From contig JBFLZY010000081.1 of NCBI GenBank assembly GCA_040755975.1, positions 1-11,657 of the forward strand: DNA of 11,657 nt, given 5' to 3'. The DNA is from JAIMBK01 sp040755975. GTDB lineage: Bacteria; Bacillota; Desulfotomaculia; Desulfotomaculales; Nap2-2B. Shown here one piece after another: positions 7,458 to 11,657 of this stretch. The translations under genes and the position numbers were made by a program. A model generated the notes under the pieces. The model worked only from the letters and a program-made list of their open reading frames with translations, was not told where the DNA came from and searched no databases. Within the stretch, counting starts at the first letter, position 1. Every line of letters starts with the position of its first letter.

Positions 7458-8429
7458 ATGCGGGAAATATCCTATGTTGAGGCAATCAGGGAAGCCCTCC
7501 GTCAGGAAATGGAGCGTGACGAGAGGGTTATTGTCATGGGCGAGGACGTTGGTCGGTACGGGGGAATTTTCAAAGTAACCAGCGGTCTGTGGGAACAATT
7601 CGGGGACGAAAGAGTGCGGGATACGCCGATTTCGGAAGCCGCCATCACGGGGGTTGCCGTGGGGGCCGCCGCCACCGGCCTGCGCCCGGTGGCGGAGTTA
7701 ATGTTTATGGATTTTGTAACCATTGCCATGGACCAGCTGGTCAACCAGGGAGCCAAAATGCGGTATATGTTCGGCGGCAAGGCGAAGGTTCCCATGGTGC
7801 TGAGGACCAACATGGGCGCGGGGCGGAGCTCCGCCGCCCAGCACTCCCAGAGCCTCCAGGCGTGGGTTGCCCACGTGCCGGGGCTGAAAGTGGTCATGCC
7901 CTCAGACCCTTACGACGCCAAGGGACTGCTTATTTCAGCAATTCGCGACGACAACCCGGTAGTCTACCTTGAGCATAAATTCCTGTACCCGGTGAAAAGC
8001 CATGTGCCTGAAGAAATCTATACCGTTCCCATTGGCAGGGCGGAGGTAAAAAGAGCCGGCAGGGACGTTACCATTGTGGCCACCTCGATGATGGTCCGCA
8101 AAGCCCTGAAAGTGGCCGAAATTTTGAGCAAGGAAGGCATCGAGATAGAGGTTGTCGACCCGCGGACGCTGTCCCCGCTGGATAAGGAAACAATTGCCCG
8201 GTCGGTGATGAAGACGGGGCGCGCAATCGTTTCGGACGAGGGGTGTACATCATACGGGGTCGGCGCCGAAATCGCCGCGGTGATTATGGAAGAGGCTTTT
8301 GACTACCTGGATGCCCCCGTCCGGAGGGTTTGCGCCCCGGACGTTCCGATACCGTTCAGCCCCGCGCTTGAAAAAATGGTGACGATCAGCGAAGCTGAAC
8401 TGATTGCGGCAGTGAGAGAAATAGTTTAG
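7458..8429 (+). CDS. acoB: Thiamine-diphosphate-dependent E1-beta subunit, acetoin dehydrogenase type
   Basis: This 323-residue protein is the partner of the alpha subunit in an alpha2-beta2 E1. It starts with the typical transketolase-like pyrimidine-binding domain: Gly-Glu-Asp-Val-Gly (28-32) and the conserved Glu60 in Pro-Ile-Ser-Glu, which activates the thiamine ring. His129, in Gln-His-Ser-Gln-Ser, and Met-Pro-Ser-Asp-Pro (147-151) are also conserved in the family. The C-terminal transketolase domain begins near residue 190. AGGAG at 7445-7449 overlaps the stop of the alpha gene and sits eight bases before the ATG. E1-beta sequences of pyruvate, acetoin and branched-chain complexes are close, so the acetoin call leans on the alpha subunit and the sigma-54 promoter. 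Confidence 0.87.
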   Translation: MREISYVEAIREALRQEMERDERVIVMGEDVGRYGGIFKVTSGLWEQFGDERVRDTPISEAAITGVAVGAAATGLRPVAELMFMDFVTIAMDQLVNQGAKMRYMFGGKAKVPMVLRTNMGAGRSSAAQHSQSLQAWVAHVPGLKVVMPSDPYDAKGLLISAIRDDNPVVYLEHKFLYPVKSHVPEEIYTVPIGRAEVKRAGRDVTIVATSMMVRKALKVAEILSKEGIEIEVVDPRTLSPLDKETIARSVMKTGRAIVSDEGCTSYGVGAEIAAVIMEEAFDYLDAPVRRVCAPDVPIPFSPALEKMVTISEAELIAAVREIV

Positions 8430-8441
8430 GGGGACGGGGAG

Positions 8442-9791
8442 ATGGCCGTAGAAATAATTATGCCCCAGCTGGGCTTGACGATGACCCACGGGACCGTTAC
8501 GAAGTGGTTGAAAAAAGAAGGGGACCCGGTCCGCAAGGGCGAGCCGGTTGTCGAGATCATGAGCGATAAGGCCAGTTTTGAGGTTGAAGCTCCTGCCGAC
8601 GGGGTTTTGTTGAAGATAGCCGTTCCCGAAGGAGAGGTCGTTCCCATTGCCACGGTCATCGGGTATATCGGTCAGGCGGGCGAAAAGGTGGACGGCCCGC
8701 AGGCTGATGTTTTCCGGCCGGAACCGGGCCGTGCGGACGGGGAGCTCCGGGACGAGGAAGCAAAGGCTGGCGGGGTTCCACCTCTGGAAGAGAAGGAAGA
8801 AATCCGGGGAGAGCGGTTGTTCGTATCTCCCAGGGCCAGGCGGGCGGCCAGGGAGCACGGGCTGTCCGAAGAGGATTTGCGAAAAATCGCCGGCTCGGGA
8901 CCGCACGGCAGGATCAGGGAAAAAGATGTCCTGGCCAGGGTGACGCCTCTGGCGCGCCGGGTTGCGGAGGCCCATGCCGTAGATCTGAGCGGAATCCGGG
9001 GAACGGACCTGGGCGGCAAAATTACCAGGCAGGACGTGCTGGAGAAAATAAAGGAAGCCGAAAAAGCGCAAGACATCGGGGAAGCCGGTCCGGGCATCCC
9101 CATTTTAAAGGTTGTTCCTCTGGCGGGCGTGCGCAAAATCATCGCCGAAAGAATGAGCCAGAGCGCCTTTACCAAGCCGCACGTAACCCTGACAACCGAG
9201 GTGGACATGACCGAAATGCTCTCTTTGCGCAAGCAAATCAACGATGCTTCCACAGACGCCGGAGTCATCTCGGTCACCGATATTATTGTCAAAGTATGCG
9301 CGCTGGCCCTGGAAAGGCACCCCGAGGTTAACGCCGCCCTGGAAGGAAACGAGATAAAACTGCTGGCCCGGATCAACATCGGGATCGCGGTGGCTACAGA
9401 CCGCGGGCTGGTTGTTCCCGTGGTCAAGGAAGCCAACCGAAAGGCCCTCGGGCAGATTTCGAGGGAAGCCAGGGATCTGATCACCAGGGCCAGGGAAGGG
9501 AAGTTGAAGCCGGACGAACTGCAGGGGGGGACATTTACTGTCAGCAACCTGGGAATGTACGAAATTGACGCCTTTACGCCCATCATCAACCCGCTGGAAA
9601 GCGCCCTTCTAGGGGTAGGCCGCCTGGTGAAAAAACCGGCGGTGAGGGAAGATGAAATAACCGTCAGGACAATGATGATCTTAAGCCTCTCCTTTGATCA
9701 CCGGGTTCTCGACGGCGCTCCCGCCGCGGCTTTCTTGAGGACGGTAAAGCAGGTGCTGGAAAATCCCCTCCGGCTGATTACGGGGGTGTAG
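8442..9791 (+). CDS. acoC: Dihydrolipoamide acyltransferase E2 with two tandem subunit-binding domains
   Basis: The product has 449 residues and forms the core of the complex, moving the acyl group from lipoamide to CoA. An N-terminal lipoyl domain (about 1-78) carries the lipoylated Lys43 in Ser-Asp-Lys-Ala-Ser. A charged linker follows, then two consecutive peripheral subunit-binding domains. The first, about 127-164, opens Val-Ser-Pro-Arg-Ala-Arg-Arg; the second, about 167-203, opens Val-Thr-Pro-Leu-Ala-Arg-Arg. Each ends in a Gly-Arg-Ile or Gly-Lys-Ile plus Asp-Val-Leu pattern. The catalytic domain (about 222-449) has the acyltransferase motif Asp-His-Arg-Val-Leu-Asp-Gly with His420 and Asp424. 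Most bacterial E2 proteins have one binding domain, so the duplication stands out. The ATG follows a G-rich site at 8429-8441, just after the beta gene. Acetoin is the likely substrate system; pyruvate is the main alternative. Confidence 0.9.
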   Translation: MAVEIIMPQLGLTMTHGTVTKWLKKEGDPVRKGEPVVEIMSDKASFEVEAPADGVLLKIAVPEGEVVPIATVIGYIGQAGEKVDGPQADVFRPEPGRADGELRDEEAKAGGVPPLEEKEEIRGERLFVSPRARRAAREHGLSEEDLRKIAGSGPHGRIREKDVLARVTPLARRVAEAHAVDLSGIRGTDLGGKITRQDVLEKIKEAEKAQDIGEAGPGIPILKVVPLAGVRKIIAERMSQSAFTKPHVTLTTEVDMTEMLSLRKQINDASTDAGVISVTDIIVKVCALALERHPEVNAALEGNEIKLLARINIGIAVATDRGLVVPVVKEANRKALGQISREARDLITRAREGKLKPDELQGGTFTVSNLGMYEIDAFTPIINPLESALLGVGRLVKKPAVREDEITVRTMMILSLSFDHRVLDGAPAAAFLRTVKQVLENPLRLITGV

Positions 9792-9793
9792 CC

Positions 9794-11179
9794 ATGGACT
9801 TTGACGTGCTGGTTATCGGCGGAGGACCCGGTGGGTACGTGGCGGCCATCCGGGCGGCCCAGCTGGGGGCGAAGACAGCCCTGGTGGAAAAAGAAGAGCT
9901 GGGGGGGACGTGTTTAAACCGCGGCTGCATACCCACCAAGGCGCTGCTTGCTGCTTCCGAAAAGGTGGCGGAAATAAAGCAGGCGGAAAAGTTCGGTATT
10001 TCTGTTTCAGGGTTAAAGGTAGACTTTGAACGGATGATCGAGCGGAAAAACGCGGTGGTCAACCGGTTGCGCGGCGGCGTGAACTTTCTTTTACAGAAGA
10101 ATAAGGTCAAGGTTTTTAAAGGAACGGCCGGGTTTTTGGATGGCCGCACCGTTCAGATCAGCCGGGGCGGGGAAAACGAAAAGGCCACTGCCGCCAAAAT
10201 TATTATCGCCACCGGTTCGGTGCCCAGGAGGCTGAACATACCGGGAAATGCGGAGGGTGTGTTGGACAGCGACGACGTTCTCAACCTCCGGGAACTTCCC
10301 GAAAGTCTGGTTATCATCGGGGGAGGCGTAATCGGGGTTGAGTTTGGCAGCATATTCAGCAACCTGGGGACGAAGGTAACCATCGTCGAGATTATGGACC
10401 GCATCCTGCCGCAGGTGGACCGGGAGCTTGCCGGCCTCCTGCTGAACCAGTTGAAAAAGAAGGGGATAACGGTACTTACGGGAAGCAAGGTGGAGGAGGT
10501 AAGAAAAGCAGGGAGCCGGAACGTTGTGCTGGTGTCCCGTGGCGGCAGCGCCGGAGCGGAAGTCGTCGCCGACAAGGTTCTGGTTGCGCCCGGAAGGGTT
10601 CCCTTTGTAGAGGGGCTCAACCTGGAGGCGGCGGGCGTGGCCTGGAGCCGGGAAGGGATTGCCGTATCCGAAGACCTTACCACGAGTATTGATCATATAT
10701 ATGCCATCGGTGACGTTACCGGGGGCGTTCAACTGGCTCATCTTGCTTCCGCCCAGGGTATTCGCGCCGCCGAACACGCTGCGGGCAGGAAAAGTTATAT
10801 TTCGATGAAATACGTTCCTTCCTGCATCTATACCGATCCGGAAGTGGCTTCGGCCGGGTTTACGGAAGAAGAGCTCCAGCAGAAAGGGATTGCCTACAAG
10901 GCGGCCAGGTTTCCCCTTCAGGCCAGCGGGAAGGCCCTGGCCATGGGTTATGAGGAAGGGCTCGTGAAGATCCTTTATGATCCTGAGTTCGGTGAGGTGC
11001 TTGGCGTGCATATGGTTGCCCCCCGGGCTACGGATATTATTGCCGAAGCGGTGCTGGCAATGCGGGCCGAACTGACGGTGGCGGAGATCGCAACCACCAT
11101 CCACGCCCACCCCACCTTATCCGAGGCGTTGCTGGAAGCCGCCCACGTAGCCCACGGGACGCCGATCCACTCGGCTTGA
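9794..11179 (+). CDS. lpdA: Dihydrolipoamide dehydrogenase (E3)
   Basis: This 461-residue flavoprotein reoxidises dihydrolipoamide on E2 and makes NADH. It shows the FAD motif Gly-Gly-Gly-Pro-Gly-Gly (9-14), the redox-active disulfide Cys40-x4-Cys45 in Cys-Leu-Asn-Arg-Gly-Cys, and an NAD-binding Gly-Gly-Gly-Val-Ile-Gly motif near 175-180. It also has a second FAD contact at Ala-Ile-Gly-Asp-Val and the C-terminal catalytic pair His439 and Glu444 in His-Pro-Thr-Leu-Ser-Glu. There is no fused lipoyl domain. The ATG lies two bases after the E2 stop, so translation is probably coupled; the binding site GGGGGTG (9782-9788) is inside the E2 end. It is the last gene of the operon and presumably a dedicated E3 for this complex. 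Confidence 0.94.
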   Translation: MDFDVLVIGGGPGGYVAAIRAAQLGAKTALVEKEELGGTCLNRGCIPTKALLAASEKVAEIKQAEKFGISVSGLKVDFERMIERKNAVVNRLRGGVNFLLQKNKVKVFKGTAGFLDGRTVQISRGGENEKATAAKIIIATGSVPRRLNIPGNAEGVLDSDDVLNLRELPESLVIIGGGVIGVEFGSIFSNLGTKVTIVEIMDRILPQVDRELAGLLLNQLKKKGITVLTGSKVEEVRKAGSRNVVLVSRGGSAGAEVVADKVLVAPGRVPFVEGLNLEAAGVAWSREGIAVSEDLTTSIDHIYAIGDVTGGVQLAHLASAQGIRAAEHAAGRKSYISMKYVPSCIYTDPEVASAGFTEEELQQKGIAYKAARFPLQASGKALAMGYEEGLVKILYDPEFGEVLGVHMVAPRATDIIAEAVLAMRAELTVAEIATTIHAHPTLSEALLEAAHVAHGTPIHSA

Positions 11180-11195
11180 AGAAACGCCGCCTGCA

Positions 11196-11228
11196 GGCTG
11201 TAGGGATAGACCCCCATGCCGCTTTTTT
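11196..11228 (+). terminator. Weak candidate intrinsic terminator after the dehydrogenase operon
   Basis: An imperfect stem can form between GGC...GGG (11196-11205) and CCC...GCC (11213-11220). It is followed after two bases by six T residues at 11223-11228. The stem is broken by unpaired bases, so strength is doubtful. The position, 17 bases after the lpdA stop, is right for an operon end. Confidence 0.35.
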
Positions 11229-11284
11229 GCGACACCAACAGGGGATGAAAACTTCCGGCCCGCCGTTCGATTTGCTAGGAGCGA

Positions 11285-11377
11285 CCCGGCACTCACCGGT
11301 AATCGGGTTACTTCGACATCAGGCAGGGCGATCTGGAACAGTAGGGCATTCAAAACGAACTACCAGTGAGTGCCGGG
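11285..11377. repeat. Inverted-repeat unit 1 (12-base perfect stem)
   Basis: CCCGGCACTCAC (11285-11296) pairs perfectly with GTGAGTGCCGGG (11366-11377). After one mismatch, four more pairs form (11298-11301 with 11361-11364). The enclosed stretch of about 60 bases can form a smaller hairpin, GTAA/TTAC, at 11299-11311. Confidence 0.7.
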
Positions 11378-11554
11378 CTAAAGGCGCCGGTAACGAGACA
11401 CGGCGCAGGTAAGGTCAGCGAACCGGCAGCGCGAATCGCGCAGATAACAGGGTGCGAAAAAAGCATCGGCAACGCCAGAAGAGATTGTAACGATAGAAAA
11501 CTAATGAACCGTGCGGTATTCAAGCAGCGCTGCCTGGTTCGCTCCGAACCAAGC

Positions 11555-11622
11555 CCCGGCACTCAGCTTCATGCTAGCGCTTCAGTCTTGCACCAAACCT
11601 TCCGGAAAGGCTGAGTGCCGGG
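11555..11622. repeat. Inverted-repeat unit 2 (13-base perfect stem)
   Basis: CCCGGCACTCAGC (11555-11567) pairs perfectly with GCTGAGTGCCGGG (11610-11622), enclosing 42 bases. Its core is the same as in unit 1, but the enclosed sequences are unrelated by eye. The stem has no T-run behind it, so it is not a simple terminator. Confidence 0.7.
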
Positions 11623-11657
11623 TCGGCCCGCAGCATCGGAGCGACGGCAAACGAACG

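Larger units (their letters stand above)
11282..11625. repeat. 344-base segment bounded by 14-base perfect inverted repeats
   Basis: CGACCCGGCACTCA at 11282-11295 is the exact reverse complement of TGAGTGCCGGGTCG at 11612-11625. The same 11-base core, CCCGGCACTCA, also occurs inside the segment, inverted at 11367-11377 and direct at 11555-11565. No transposase is encoded and no clean target-site duplication is seen. An 8-base direct repeat, GGAGCGAC, lies at 11278-11285 and 11638-11645, but the left copy overlaps the inverted repeat. A small non-autonomous element is one reading; a structured RNA is another. Confidence 0.5.
11180..11657. other. Gene-free, strongly structured end region
   Basis: This stretch of 478 bases shows no recognisable protein. 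Short open frames on both strands lack a binding site and have low-complexity Arg/Pro/Ser-rich products. It is dense in inverted repeats. Besides the two long pairs listed separately there are GCGCCG/CGGCGC (11384-11389 with 11401-11406), GCGCG/CGCGC (11429-11433 with 11437-11441), the palindrome GCAGCGCTGC (11524-11533) and TGGTTCG/CGAACCA (11535-11541 with 11545-11551). Such packing suggests a folded RNA or a mobile-element end. It may continue beyond the window. Confidence 0.6.

Noticed and set aside
8672..9589. Minus-strand open frame of 305 codons opposite the E2 gene
   Set aside because: Ser/Arg/Pro-rich product without motifs, antisense to a well supported E2 gene.
10091..11110. Long minus-strand open frame of 339 codons opposite lpdA
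   Set aside because: It lies fully within a clear dihydrolipoamide dehydrogenase gene, shows no domain and no binding site; it results from the GC-rich codons of the + strand gene.
11378..11554. tRNA gene in the structured end region
   Set aside because: Several short stems are present but no cloverleaf with T-loop GTTCRA and proper acceptor stem could be traced.
11176..11614. Short open frames on both strands in the end region
   Set aside because: They cross the inverted repeats, lack ribosome binding sites and give low-complexity products.
11285..11622. CRISPR array
   Set aside because: The repeated 11-mers alternate in orientation and have irregular spacing of roughly 35 to 180 bases, so they do not form a direct-repeat array.

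Overview
The window looks like chromosomal DNA from an anaerobic, moderately GC-rich Gram-positive bacterium, probably a Peptococcaceae or Thermoanaerobacterales type clostridium. This is inferred, not proven. The grounds are strong purine-rich ribosome binding sites, frequent TTG and GTG starts, a Bacillus-type 6-phosphofructokinase, a respiratory molybdoenzyme cluster, and an acetoin-dehydrogenase-like complex behind a sigma-54 promoter. All recognised genes lie on the + strand.

Region 1 (1-126) is the tail of an upstream gene, most likely a branched-chain amino acid type ABC permease. An AT-rich gap (127-234) follows, with a possible promoter.

Region 2 (235-6250) reads as one operon of five genes with overlaps or very short gaps. 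It encodes a bis-MGD molybdoenzyme catalytic subunit, a four-cluster ferredoxin-like subunit, an NrfD/PsrC-type membrane quinone subunit, a TorD-family chaperone, and then, unexpectedly, ATP-dependent 6-phosphofructokinase. The first three make a complete CISM (complex iron-sulfur molybdoenzyme) respiratory unit. The catalytic subunit has no Tat signal, which suggests it faces the cytoplasm. Its substrate cannot be read from the sequence.

Region 3 (6251-6471) is a non-coding control region holding a near-perfect sigma-54 -24/-12 promoter and an upstream near-palindrome that could bind an enhancer-binding protein.

Region 4 (6472-11179) encodes a complete thiamine-dependent dehydrogenase complex, E1-alpha, E1-beta, E2 and E3. 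It is most like acetoin dehydrogenase (acoABCL). The E2 carries two tandem peripheral subunit-binding domains. If the acetoin assignment is right, the complex cleaves acetoin to acetyl-CoA and acetaldehyde and makes NADH.

Region 5 (11180-11657) has no convincing gene. A weak terminator candidate is followed by a strongly structured segment in which an 11-base motif occurs four times as two nested inverted-repeat pairs, bounded by 14-base perfect inverted repeats. It is the least explained part of the window. It may be a non-autonomous element, a structured RNA, or the 5' part of a retroelement continuing past the window edge.
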